A stretch of 13,090 nucleotides of DNA from JAZNGX01 sp045576675 (GTDB taxonomy: Bacteria > Bacillota > Clostridia > Monoglobales > Firm-18): the NCBI GenBank assembly GCA_045576675.1, contig JAZNGX010000126.1, positions 1 to 13,090 of the forward strand, in the 5' to 3' direction. The notes under the pieces were generated by a model. The model ran no database searches. It was not told the origin of the DNA and worked only from the letters and a program-made list of their open reading frames with translations. The number at the start of each line of letters is the position of its first letter. The first letter of the stretch is position 1. Position numbers and translations under genes: made by a program. Positions 4,590 through 13,064 of the stretch are shown here, in pieces.

Positions 4590-4961
4590 TTAATCAGCTT
4601 TTTTAAACCTGCTCCAAAGCGGTGACGCAATCTGATACACTCCTATTGCCAGAAGGAGATACGCAAATATTTTTCTCAAAACTAAAGACGGCAGCTTATC
4701 GGCAAAAAAAGAGCCTGCAATTGCACCGGCAACGCCCCATATAATAAGAGGTGTTGCTGTTTTTAAATCTACATTTTTGTTTTTTATATGAACAGAAAGT
4801 GCTATTAATGATGTGGGAATAAAATACACAAGATTAATTCCCTGTGCTGCCTTCTGTTCAAAATCCATAAGCATTGTAAGGGCAGGAATAAGTATTATTC
4901 CGCCAAGCCCCATACCTGTAATTATCCCCGATAAAAAACCTGTTATAATCATCAAAATCAT
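4590..4961 (-). CDS. TauE/SafE family permease, C-terminal half-size subunit
   Basis: A 123-residue membrane protein with about four hydrophobic segments (residues 2-32, 38-58, 68-90, 96-116) and a glycine-rich loop ITGMGLGGIIL, matching the second repeat of TauE/SafE (DUF81) permeases. Full-length members have about 250 residues and two such repeats, and export sulfite, sulfoacetate or other small organic anions. Here the two repeats are separate genes: this one starts 4 nt after the TGA of its partner, and AGGTGA, which includes that stop codon, serves as its ribosome binding site. The two are thus coupled and probably form one transporter. The substrate cannot be deduced. Confidence 0.8.
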   Translation of the reverse strand: MILMIITGFLSGIITGMGLGGIILIPALTMLMDFEQKAAQGINLVYFIPTSLIALSVHIKNKNVDLKTATPLIIWGVAGAIAGSFFADKLPSLVLRKIFAYLLLAIGVYQIASPLWSRFKKAD

Positions 4962-4965
4962 AATA

Positions 4966-5316
4966 TCACCTGAAAAGCATTGTTATTCCAAAAATTAAAG
5001 TTGTTATTCCAAAAAGTATTTTAAGCCACATATCAGGCGTTTTTTTCAAAAGCCTTGCACCCAAAAATCCGCCCACTCCGCCCGAAGCACCAACGATTAT
5101 TGCAGGAACAATTTCCAGATTGCCGCTTTTTAAGTACATTATTATAGAAACAACCGTAAGCGGCAAAATGACCGAAAGTGCTGTTGCATGGGCAATTTTT
5201 GGCTTTATTCCGCAAATCTCCGAAACTACCACCAGCAAAGTTCCGCCGCCTGTGCCGAGAAGTCCGTTTATAAATCCCGAAATAATTCCCAAAGGAATTT
5301 TAACAATATTTTTCAC
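4966..5316 (-). CDS. TauE/SafE family permease, N-terminal half-size subunit
   Basis: A 116-residue membrane protein with about four hydrophobic segments and the TauE/SafE N-terminal signature NGLLGTGGGTLL (residues 18-29), followed by AHATALSVI. The start is GTG 5316, with GGAGG 5 nt upstream; an ATG further in would cut the first membrane segment. It is the first gene of a two-gene unit with 4966 downstream. Splitting by recent frameshift is unlikely because the junction carries a proper stop, a ribosome binding site and an ATG. A promoter upstream was not convincingly identified in the very AT-rich 5320-5400 region. Confidence 0.8.
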   Translation of the reverse strand: MKNIVKIPLGIISGFINGLLGTGGGTLLVVVSEICGIKPKIAHATALSVILPLTVVSIIMYLKSGNLEIVPAIIVGASGGVGGFLGARLLKKTPDMWLKILFGITTLIFGITMLFR

Positions 5317-5398
5317 AATAACCTCCGTTGAAATAACTATTACTTATATGTATTTTTCAAAAATATTTGTAAAAATATTCTTAATATTAAAAATTGTA

Positions 5399-5427
5399 TT
5401 GATATTTTTTTAATTTTGTATTAAAAT
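5399..5427 (+). promoter_or_regulatory. Promoter of the asp23-fakA-recG operon
   Basis: TTGATA (5399-5404), a 17-nt spacer and TAAAAT (5422-5427) lie in a very AT-rich stretch about 35 nt before ATG 5462. No comparable promoter is seen before fakA or recG, so the three genes probably form one transcript. Confidence 0.55.
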
Positions 5428-5461
5428 AGTTATATATATATTTGAAAGGCAGTGATTTTTT

Positions 5462-5815
5462 ATGTATGCTTCAATAGTAAACAGTTGCGGCACAATTATG
5501 GTAAGCAACGATGTTCTTTCAACAATTGCAGGAGAAGCTGCAATGGGTTGTTACGGTGTTGTGGGAATGGCAACACGTAATAAAACTGACGGAATTGCGT
5601 CTTTGCTAAAAAAGTCATCTGCAAAAAAGGGCATTAAAGTCCAGTCTGAAGAAGACGGTCTTATTATTGACCTGCACGTTATCGTGCAATACGGCGTCAA
5701 TATAAAAACAATAAGCGACAGCATAATTGAACGTGTAAGATATGAAATTGAAAACATAACAGGCTTTAAAGCAAAAACAGTTACAGTTAATGTTGAAAGC
5801 GTTCGCGTAAGCTGA
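5462..5815 (+). CDS. Asp23/Gls24 family protein (YloU-like)
   Basis: A 117-residue protein. The N-terminal part (GTIMVSNDVLSTIAGEAA, then CYGVVGMA) and the later LIIDLHVIVQYGVNI and VNVESVRV stretches are the standard Asp23/Gls24 pattern. Family members are small cytosolic or membrane-tethered proteins linked to cell-envelope homeostasis and alkaline or general stress. This gene has no transmembrane anchor of its own. The position directly before a FakA/YloV-type kinase matches the yloU-yloV pair of Bacillus and many Firmicutes. AAAGG is somewhat far from the ATG (about 12 nt). It opens the operon under the promoter at 5399-5427. Confidence 0.9.
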   Translation: MYASIVNSCGTIMVSNDVLSTIAGEAAMGCYGVVGMATRNKTDGIASLLKKSSAKKGIKVQSEEDGLIIDLHVIVQYGVNIKTISDSIIERVRYEIENITGFKAKTVTVNVESVRVS

Positions 5816-5857
5816 TTTTTTAATCGGCAAATTGTGTTGTAATTTAAGGAGTGAACT

Positions 5858-7474
5858 TTGTTGCAGAAAACAATAGACGGTATTCTTTTTAAGAATATGA
5901 TAATCAGCGGCTCTAACAATCTTGAAAATAATAAAAAAATGGTGGACGATTTGAACGTGTTTCCTGTTCCTGACGGTGACACAGGTACAAATATGTCTAT
6001 GACAGTTTCAGCCGCAGCAAGAGAGCTTATGGCTGCCGACGTTCCGTCGGTATCAGAAGTTGGTAAAATCATCTCAGGTGCATCATTAAGAGGTGCAAGA
6101 GGTAACAGCGGTGTTATTATGTCACAGCTTTTCCGCGGTCTTTATACAGGAATTAACGGACTTGATGAAATCAATGCAACACAGCTTGCATATGCATTAA
6201 AATCCGCATCTGACACTGCATATAAAGCTGTTATGAAGCCAACCGAGGGTACAATTTTAACTGTTGCACGTGAGGCTGCAGAGGCTGCAGTTGAGCTGTG
6301 TAAAGAAACAGAAGATGTTGTTGAGCTTTTGGAAGGCGTTATTGACGCTGCTAAGACAAGCCTTAACAAAACTCCCGAACTATTGCCTGTTCTTAAGCAG
6401 GCAGGCGTTGTTGATGCGGGCGGTATGGGCTTTGTTGTAATATGGGAAGGTGCATTGGCAGCTCTTAAGGGCGAAATGGTTATGCGTACCCAAAAGGACG
6501 ATGTTACACCTGTCTCAACTGTTAAACGTGACGAAATCGACACAGCCAATATTAAATTTATGTATTGCACAGAGTTTATTATCAATAAACGCTCTGCAAA
6601 CTATAGTATCGCAGCATTCCGCGGTGCAATCGAGCCTAAGGGTGACAGTATGCTTGTAATTGAGGACACTGATATTGTTAAGGTTCATATTCACACAAAT
6701 CATCCCGGCTTTGTGCTTGAAGAGGCAGTTAAAATTGGTGATTTGTCAAACATTAAAATTGACAATATGAAAATTCAGCATAATGAAATTCTTATGTCTG
6801 AGCCAAAAGAGCCACCTAAGGATTTTGGTATCGTTGCAGTTGCTAACGGTGACGGAATCGAACAGCTTTTCACAGAGGTTGGAACTGATGCCATTGTTAA
6901 AGGCGGTCAGAGTATGAACCCAAGTGCAGAGGATATTGCAGATGCAGTAGAAAGTGTAAACGCAAAAACTGTATTTATATTCCCCAATAATAAAAATATT
7001 ATTCTTGCAGCAGAGCAGGTTTGCCACCTGACAGAAAAGAATGTTATTGTTATCCCCACAAGGTCAATACCTCAGGGTATGACAGGTATTCTTGCATTTG
7101 ACCCGTCAGCTACGGCAGAAGAAAACCAGACCGCTATGACAGAGGCTGCGGCTACTGTTAAAACAGGCTCAGTAACCTTTGCTTCACGTGATTCTGAAAT
7201 GGACGGCATCACTATTAAAAAGGATGACATTATGGGGCTTGTTGAAGGCAAAATTGTTGGCGTAAGCGATGATGTTGACGGCATTGCTCAGGAAATCACA
7301 GAAAAGATGTATGAAGACGGTCACACTATGATTTCTGTTTACTACGGAAACGGAGTTACCGAGGAACAGGCAAATGCTTTATACGAAAAGCTTGCCGAAA
7401 AATATAATAACTGTGATGTTATGGTATATTACGGCGGTCAGCCGATTTACTACTATATTATTTGTGTTGAGTAA
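5858..7474 (+). CDS. fakA: FakA/YloV-type DAK2-domain fatty acid kinase
   Basis: FakA phosphorylates fatty acids held by a FakB (DegV-family) partner to acyl-phosphate for phospholipid synthesis. The 538-residue protein has three parts. The DhaL/DAK2 kinase domain (about 1-205) has the Mg-ATP loop NVFPVPDGDTGTNM (D39, D41), RGARGNSGV and KPTEGTILTV. The middle domain (about 228-310) has a conserved Cys (C237 in MYCTEF) and HIH (277-279), as in FakA. The C-terminal domain (about 323-538) is EDD/DegV-like and ends in YYGGQPIYYYII. The start is TTG 5858, with AAGGAG 6 nt upstream; a second TTG follows at 5861. No fakB gene is in the window. Length and domain order are normal. Confidence 0.92.
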   Translation: MLQKTIDGILFKNMIISGSNNLENNKKMVDDLNVFPVPDGDTGTNMSMTVSAAARELMAADVPSVSEVGKIISGASLRGARGNSGVIMSQLFRGLYTGINGLDEINATQLAYALKSASDTAYKAVMKPTEGTILTVAREAAEAAVELCKETEDVVELLEGVIDAAKTSLNKTPELLPVLKQAGVVDAGGMGFVVIWEGALAALKGEMVMRTQKDDVTPVSTVKRDEIDTANIKFMYCTEFIINKRSANYSIAAFRGAIEPKGDSMLVIEDTDIVKVHIHTNHPGFVLEEAVKIGDLSNIKIDNMKIQHNEILMSEPKEPPKDFGIVAVANGDGIEQLFTEVGTDAIVKGGQSMNPSAEDIADAVESVNAKTVFIFPNNKNIILAAEQVCHLTEKNVIVIPTRSIPQGMTGILAFDPSATAEENQTAMTEAAATVKTGSVTFASRDSEMDGITIKKDDIMGLVEGKIVGVSDDVDGIAQEITEKMYEDGHTMISVYYGNGVTEEQANALYEKLAEKYNNCDVMVYYGGQPIYYYIICVE

Positions 7475-7480
7475 AAAATT

Positions 7481-9508
7481 ATGATACAAAACAGTATTGA
7501 AGCCCTAAAGGGCATAGGAGATAAAAATTTAAAACTGTTTTCAAGCTTAGGCATATCTACCATTGGTGATATGCTTAAGTTTTATCCGCGTGTTTATTCT
7601 GACAGAACTGTACGCAAGCTATCTGAGGTTGGTGATGGTCAGGTTGCGTGCATACGTGTTAAGGCGCTTGCACCGATAAAAACCATACGAACACGTACCA
7701 AAATGACTGTACATAAGCTTTATGCAACAGACGGAACAGATTATGTTACAGTAACGTGGTTTAATCAGGACTGGCTTGCAAAAAACTTTGACTATAAGCA
7801 CGAGTACAATATGTACGGCGATGTAAAGCACGCCTTTGGGCAAAAGGAAATGGCACTGCGTGTTATGGAACGTGCAGACAGGGCATCGCTTACCGATGCA
7901 ATCGTTCCTGTTTACAGGCTGACAAAAGGGCTTTCGCACAATATGCTTGTTAAAAGCATAAAGCAGTGTTTGCCATATGTAAACGAAATCAGCGAAAATA
8001 TGCCTGCAGATATTCGTGAAAGCTGTGGCTTGTGCGGAATAAACTATGCCATAAAAAACATCCACTTTCCCGATAATCCCGAAAGCACATTTTATGCAAG
8101 AAAAAGGATTGCCTTTGACGAGCTTTTTTATCTGCAGTTAGGCTTAAGGCTGATTAACAAGCGTAACGAATCACTAAAAGGTATAGCTTTTGAAAACGGC
8201 AGACAGATTGTTGCAGGATTTACAGGCTCGCTACCCTTTACAATGACAAACGCACAGCTTAAAACCCTTGAAGATATTATAAATGATACAAAAGACGGCA
8301 GACTTATGAACAGACTGGTTCAGGGTGATGTTGGTTGCGGAAAGACCGCGGTTGCTGCTGCCGCAATGCTTATCGCAGTGAAAAACAATTTTCAGGCAGC
8401 AATGATGGCACCAACAGAGATTCTTGCCAAGCAGCATTATGATACTTTATCCTCTATGCTGCCTGATGTCAATATCGTTCTGTTAACAGGCGGATTAAAG
8501 GCAAAGGACAAGCGTGAGGCTCTTGAAAAAATTGCGAACGGCACAGCAAGTATTATTGTAGGCACACATTCTCTTATTCAAAAGGACGTTGAATTTAACA
8601 GCCTTGCACTTGTTGTTACAGACGAACAGCATCGTTTTGGCGTAAATCAGCGCGGTGCTTTAACAGAAAAAGGAAATATGCCACATACGCTTGTTATGAC
8701 TGCAACACCTATTCCGCGTACTCTTGCGTTAGTTTTATATGGTGATTTGGATGTGTCTGTTATAGACGAGCTTCCACCCGGAAGAAAAGAAATAAAAACC
8801 TATGCAGTTGACGAATCTATGCGTGAACGCATAAACAACTTTATGGTTAAAAACATAAATGAGGGCAGGCAGGTTTATATTATATGCCCCAGTGTTGAAG
8901 AAAGCGAAACAATGGATTTAAAGGCGGTAACTGCCTATGCGGCACAACTGCAAAAACAGGTGTTTCCGCAATATAAGGTAGGCTTTGTTCACGGCAAAAT
9001 GAAAGCGGCTGACAAAGACGCTGTTATGGAACAGTTTGCCGGTGGCGAGCTTGACGTGCTTGTTAGTACAACGGTTATTGAAGTTGGCGTTAACGTGCCA
9101 AACGCATCCTTGATGGTGATTGAAAATGCCGAACGCTTTGGACTTTCGCAATTGCATCAGTTAAGAGGGCGAGTGGGCAGAGGTCAGTGGCAATCATACT
9201 GCGTTATGTTTTGCAACGGCGGTGAAATTGCACAGGAGCGTATGAAGGTTATGACACAGACCAACAACGGCTTTGTAATTTCAGAAAAAGACCTGCAGTT
9301 AAGAGGCCCCGGTGAATTTTTCGGGACAAATCAACACGGTCTGCCCGAGCTTAACGTTGCGAATCTGTATGAGGATATGGATATAGTAAGGCTTGCAGGC
9401 GAGGCAGTAACACAGCTTTTAAAGGACGACCCAACGCTTTCAAATGAAGAACACAGATATATTAAAAGTGATGTTATGAAATTGTATAACGGTGCAGTAA
9501 ATCTATAA
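7481..9508 (+). CDS. recG: ATP-dependent DNA helicase RecG
   Basis: A monomeric superfamily 2 helicase that reverses stalled forks and processes branched DNA. The 675-residue protein carries the N-terminal wedge/OB region (about 50-140), Walker A GDVGCGKT (282-289), DEQHRFG (381-387), TATPIPRT (407-414), motif VI QLHQLRGRVGRG (557-568) and the RecG C-terminal stretch DLQLRGPGEFFGTNQHG. It starts 6 nt after the fakA stop and has no clear Shine-Dalgarno sequence, which suggests translational coupling. The yloU-yloV-recG order is a known Firmicute arrangement, but the fapR-plsX genes that often follow are absent; a terminator and a convergent gene come next. Length is typical. Confidence 0.96.
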   Translation: MIQNSIEALKGIGDKNLKLFSSLGISTIGDMLKFYPRVYSDRTVRKLSEVGDGQVACIRVKALAPIKTIRTRTKMTVHKLYATDGTDYVTVTWFNQDWLAKNFDYKHEYNMYGDVKHAFGQKEMALRVMERADRASLTDAIVPVYRLTKGLSHNMLVKSIKQCLPYVNEISENMPADIRESCGLCGINYAIKNIHFPDNPESTFYARKRIAFDELFYLQLGLRLINKRNESLKGIAFENGRQIVAGFTGSLPFTMTNAQLKTLEDIINDTKDGRLMNRLVQGDVGCGKTAVAAAAMLIAVKNNFQAAMMAPTEILAKQHYDTLSSMLPDVNIVLLTGGLKAKDKREALEKIANGTASIIVGTHSLIQKDVEFNSLALVVTDEQHRFGVNQRGALTEKGNMPHTLVMTATPIPRTLALVLYGDLDVSVIDELPPGRKEIKTYAVDESMRERINNFMVKNINEGRQVYIICPSVEESETMDLKAVTAYAAQLQKQVFPQYKVGFVHGKMKAADKDAVMEQFAGGELDVLVSTTVIEVGVNVPNASLMVIENAERFGLSQLHQLRGRVGRGQWQSYCVMFCNGGEIAQERMKVMTQTNNGFVISEKDLQLRGPGEFFGTNQHGLPELNVANLYEDMDIVRLAGEAVTQLLKDDPTLSNEEHRYIKSDVMKLYNGAVNL

Positions 9509-9513
9509 TAGCA

Positions 9514-9546
9514 AAACGAGCGGAAGCAAATTGCTTCCGCTCGTTT
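9514..9546. terminator. Bidirectional terminator between recG and the LRR gene
   Basis: A perfect 14-bp GC-rich stem, AAACGAGCGGAAGC (9514-9527) / GCTTCCGCTCGTTT (9533-9546), with loop AAATT. T-rich sequence follows on the plus strand and TTTTGC on the minus strand. It lies 5 nt past the recG stop and 1 nt past the stop (9550-9548) of the convergent LRR gene, so it ends both transcripts. Confidence 0.9.
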
Positions 9547-9547
9547 A

Positions 9548-12500
9548 TTATTGCAGTTCCGTTGTATTTATAAGTATTTCCGGCTTGGTTAAGGGGCTTA
9601 AGCCCAATTCATTCCAAACAAGAATTTTTGCACTATCATATTCAAGTGACGAATCAAAAACAACTGTTGCCCCGTCCAAATCACATTTTGCAATCTTCAA
9701 TCCAACCAGACGATTCTCAGCATAAAGTGCCACAGCGATACTTCCGCCTTCACTTTCATCAAAGTATTTAAGTTCAACAGAAAACTCATTGCCTGTTACA
9801 GTCGTTAATGTATGTGCCACAGGCTTATATACATAATAAAGTGTTATATCATCCAGTAAAACTTCATTACTGCCAAAAGGCTTTGTGTGCTGAGCATCTG
9901 TATACAATAACGTTTCGTATCCGTAAGCATCAATACCAAGCTGTGATGAACAAACAGGCTTATTGTATTCACAATATTTTTCCGCAGCAACACCATTCTC
10001 ATCAACCAAAGTTACCTTGCGGACATACGTCACCGCCGCTGTTGACAGCTTGCCTGAATCAGCCGAAACGATTGCCCATTTTTCGGGTGTTCCATGATAA
10101 AGCACTTTTTCTATAGCTTTGCAGTTATAGAAGGCCCATTTTGTTATACTTTCCATTCCATTTCCAACAAACACTTCAGCAAGCTTTGTACATCCGTCAA
10201 AAGCATAATTTGCAATTTCTTTTACACTGTCAGGAATATGCACTCTCGTAAGCTGAGTATAATTGCAAAACGTATGTTCACCAATAGTTGTAACACCATC
10301 AGGAACAACAAGCTCTGTCACAAGCTCACCATTATAATAAAGTGCATTGCTTTGTGTTAACGGATTTGCATCTGACCCATAAAACTCCGTACTGCACCAA
10401 GCAGCTAAATCATTCGTATGAACCTCTTTGATATACACTCTGTAAAATGCGTTATAATCAACAAATGGAGTACAGCTTCCGAAAGTAACCTTTTTTAAAT
10501 AAGAACCGTTGAATGCATACTGACCGATATATTCTAAATTATCGCCAAGTGTGATTTCCGTAATATGTGCAGTATAAAATGCACTGTATTTAATCTCCTT
10601 CAGGCTGTCAGGAAGTGATATTTCAGTAATAGGGCAGTAAGCCAATGCCTGAATTCCTATTATTTCAATTTTATCATTCAGCTTTAATGCTGTTATTGGT
10701 GTTCTGTAAAAAGCATAGTTTTTAATCTCTGTAATTTCGTTCGGAATAACTATCTCTGTAGTAAGAACATCACCTATATATAATTCTGTCTTGTCAGTGT
10801 AAAGATAGTTAAATGGATTTGCAGTATTGCTTCCAAAGTCTATTTTACAATATGCCGCCAGATCTTCAACATAAACCTTTAAGCCATTAATACTTGAACC
10901 AAAGTTTTTAAATGTGTTGCTGCCGATACTTTTAAGTGTTGCAGGGATGTTTATACTTCTTGCATTTATTAAATTAGTAAATACATTTTCACCAACAGAT
11001 GTAACATTTTTACCTAATGTTACAGAATCAAGATAGCTGCAGTAATAAAACGTACCATCCTTGATTTCGGTAACACCGTCGGGTATTATCAAATCGCCGT
11101 CAAGGTCACTGCAGTTATAAAAAGCACTTTCACCTATACTTGTCAGGCTGTCAGGCAAGTTTATACTTCTTAATCCGTCACAATTATAAAACGCCTTAGC
11201 ACCTATTGACGTTACTGATTTACCTAATGTAACATAAGTAAGACCTCTTTTGTTGGCAAATAATTCGGCAGGAATTTCTGTAATGTCATCACCGATTGTT
11301 ACCTTCCATATTACACTAGCAGATGCAAACGCCCCAGGTCTTATTACCTTTGTTTTATCAAGAACAAGCTCTTTAGTCGATGATGCAACACTTACCAGAG
11401 TATGATACTGATTTGTCACACTCGGGATGTAGCTTGCACCGTCTATAGTAGTATAAACAAGGCTTGTGCAGTTGTATATTGCCTTTGCCCCCATTGACTG
11501 CACAGAATCTGCCAGCACTATGCTTGTAAGATTATTTGCGGCATCAAAGGCAAAATCATCAACAACTTCAACACCATCAGCCATTGTAAATGCCAAGTCC
11601 GCTTTGCCTGCGGCATACTTGATAAATTGCTTTTTATCCTTGCTGTAAAGATTGCCGTCAACAGAAGTATAATATTTATTTAAAGGACTTACTGTTATAT
11701 TATTTAATTTTGAGCAATCCATAAACGGATTGAACTGCCACTGCTTGATTTCTTCAATTCCGCTTCCTATATACACATTTTCAAGGGATGTACAGCTACC
11801 AAATGTGCAATCACCAAGTGTTCCTTTAACACTGTCAGGAATTGACAATGATGTAAGCTTACCACACTTATAAAACGCATATTCACCAATGCTTTCCAGT
11901 CCGTTTGGAAGAGATATCTGTGCCAGCACCTTGCTTTCGCTGAACGCCCATGAACCAATTTCTTTCAAAGATGACGGTAACGAAACATCAGTTAACTTCT
12001 GTGAATTCGTAAATGCAGATTTGCCAATGCTTGTTACTCCATCAGGAACAGTTACACTTGTAAGATACTGCGAATAGTTTATTGCATAAGCATTTATCTT
12101 CTCAACGCCGTTTCTTACAACAAATGAAGTTCCTGCTTTCTTTTGCGGATACGCAACAAGTGCTGTTCCGTCTTTGGTATATAAAGCTCCGTCAATGACG
12201 GTGAAGCTGTTGTTGTTTTCTGAAACAGTTATTTCTTCTAATTCCAAAGTTCTTATAAAAGCAGTGCCTATTTCTTCCACGTTGCTTCCTATATGTACTG
12301 ATTTCAAGTCGAGGCAGGCGGTGAAAGCTCCGTCAGCAATGGTTTTTACAGTTTCAGGAATTGTAAACTCTGTAATTCCGGTGCATGAAAAAGCACTTGT
12401 TAAGGTTTTAACCCCTGTCCCTATTGCAACTGATGTAAGGTTTTCACAATCACGAAAAACATCTTCTCCAAGATTTGTGACACTGTTTGGTATTACAACC

Positions 12501-12946
12501 GATTTAAGTGCTGTACAGTTTGCAAAAGCAGACTCTTCTATGCTTTCTATTCCGTTTGCAAACGTCACCGATTTAAGCTGTGTGCAGTTATCAAACGCAC
12601 GTGATTCGATTATTCTGACAGAGGCAGGAATAGATACACTTATCATAGACTGCCAGTAAAAAGCCTCCGCTGCAATAATTCTTACAGGTACGCTTCTCGA
12701 ATAATCAACAGTGATTTTAGAGGGTATGTTAAGTGCTCCCGACAACGCCTCTTCTGCTCCTGTTATAACAATATATTCTTCATTGGTTTCAACAGACGTA
12801 TAATAATCGAACATTATTCCATTATATACATCTGAACCGCCGAAGGCATCCTCGGTTTCATAAGCACCTGCTGTCACAGCCGAAACAAGCAGTATAAGAA
12901 CTGTTGCCACAATAACAAACAGCTGCTTTGCAACTTTTATTTTCAT
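9548..12946 (-). CDS. Secreted BspA-type leucine-rich-repeat protein
   Basis: A 1132-residue exported protein from ATG 12946. The N-terminus MKIKVAKQLFVIVATVLILL...AVTAGA is a typical signal peptide with cleavage near residues 25-29. In-frame starts at 12958 and 12973 are possible but fit poorly with AAAGG spacing and would precede the signal. Most of the protein is BspA/TpLRR (LRR_5) repeats of about 23 residues, such as IGESAFYNCSDL and SIGKSAFTNSQKL, found in surface adhesins of gut and oral bacteria. Interrupting modules include LYTKDG/LYSKDK hairpins and two DLAAYC/DLAAWC inserts (near 10820-10880 and 10360-10440). The C-terminus has a LYHGTPEKW module, an InlB/Flg_new-like repeat (about 977-1042) and a domain ending KILVWNELGLSPL. 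No LPXTG, SLH or membrane anchor is visible, so the protein may be released or held by the last domain. Confidence 0.9.
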   Translation of the reverse strand: MKIKVAKQLFVIVATVLILLVSAVTAGAYETEDAFGGSDVYNGIMFDYYTSVETNEEYIVITGAEEALSGALNIPSKITVDYSRSVPVRIIAAEAFYWQSMISVSIPASVRIIESRAFDNCTQLKSVTFANGIESIEESAFANCTALKSVVIPNSVTNLGEDVFRDCENLTSVAIGTGVKTLTSAFSCTGITEFTIPETVKTIADGAFTACLDLKSVHIGSNVEEIGTAFIRTLELEEITVSENNNSFTVIDGALYTKDGTALVAYPQKKAGTSFVVRNGVEKINAYAINYSQYLTSVTVPDGVTSIGKSAFTNSQKLTDVSLPSSLKEIGSWAFSESKVLAQISLPNGLESIGEYAFYKCGKLTSLSIPDSVKGTLGDCTFGSCTSLENVYIGSGIEEIKQWQFNPFMDCSKLNNITVSPLNKYYTSVDGNLYSKDKKQFIKYAAGKADLAFTMADGVEVVDDFAFDAANNLTSIVLADSVQSMGAKAIYNCTSLVYTTIDGASYIPSVTNQYHTLVSVASSTKELVLDKTKVIRPGAFASASVIWKVTIGDDITEIPAELFANKRGLTYVTLGKSVTSIGAKAFYNCDGLRSINLPDSLTSIGESAFYNCSDLDGDLIIPDGVTEIKDGTFYYCSYLDSVTLGKNVTSVGENVFTNLINARSINIPATLKSIGSNTFKNFGSSINGLKVYVEDLAAYCKIDFGSNTANPFNYLYTDKTELYIGDVLTTEIVIPNEITEIKNYAFYRTPITALKLNDKIEIIGIQALAYCPITEISLPDSLKEIKYSAFYTAHITEITLGDNLEYIGQYAFNGSYLKKVTFGSCTPFVDYNAFYRVYIKEVHTNDLAAWCSTEFYGSDANPLTQSNALYYNGELVTELVVPDGVTTIGEHTFCNYTQLTRVHIPDSVKEIANYAFDGCTKLAEVFVGNGMESITKWAFYNCKAIEKVLYHGTPEKWAIVSADSGKLSTAAVTYVRKVTLVDENGVAAEKYCEYNKPVCSSQLGIDAYGYETLLYTDAQHTKPFGSNEVLLDDITLYYVYKPVAHTLTTVTGNEFSVELKYFDESEGGSIAVALYAENRLVGLKIAKCDLDGATVVFDSSLEYDSAKILVWNELGLSPLTKPEILINTTELQ

Positions 12947-12965
12947 AAAAATTCCCATAGCCTTT

Positions 12966-13064
12966 CTGCCCACAAATAGTAATTAAAAATATACACGCTT
13001 CTTATCGTGGGCAGATAAGGCGTATTGCGGTGCTGTCCAAATTTTGAATTTGGCTAACAGCACC
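12966..13064 (-). other. Structured leader upstream of the LRR gene
   Basis: Three structures lie in the upstream region, read on the minus strand. The first is a long hairpin GGTGCTGT...ACAGCACC (13064-13057 with 13036-13029), whose interior also pairs (CCAAATT with AATTTGG) around a 3-nt loop, with a one-sided CTA-type bulge. The second is a hairpin CTTATC/GATAAG (13019-13014 with 13006-13001) with loop TGCCCAC. The third is GTGGGCAG (12973-12966), complementary to that loop and located just before the AAAGG site. No T-run follows the hairpins. No known riboswitch class was recognised. The remaining 13065-13090 shows nothing clear. Confidence 0.4.

Noticed and set aside
4590..5316. Frameshifted TauE/SafE pseudogene
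   Set aside because: Each half has its own start and ribosome binding site and the junction is cleanly coupled, so two real genes are more likely.
5551..6072. 173-codon minus-strand frame across the asp23 and fakA genes
   Set aside because: It is antisense to two recognisable genes and has a biased, low-complexity composition typical of a complementary frame.
12174..12659. Long open frame on the plus strand opposite the LRR gene
   Set aside because: It is a shadow of the repetitive LRR coding sequence, with no ribosome binding site, promoter or domain, and it lies fully inside a well-supported gene.
13000..13064. Resemblance of the LRR leader to the 3' part of RNase P or SRP RNA
   Set aside because: Only short fragments such as GACAGCACC and CTTATC match, and these are explained by local hairpins; conserved cores of those RNAs are missing.
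13029..13064. Terminator at the right edge
   Set aside because: The hairpin is long but no T-run follows on either strand.
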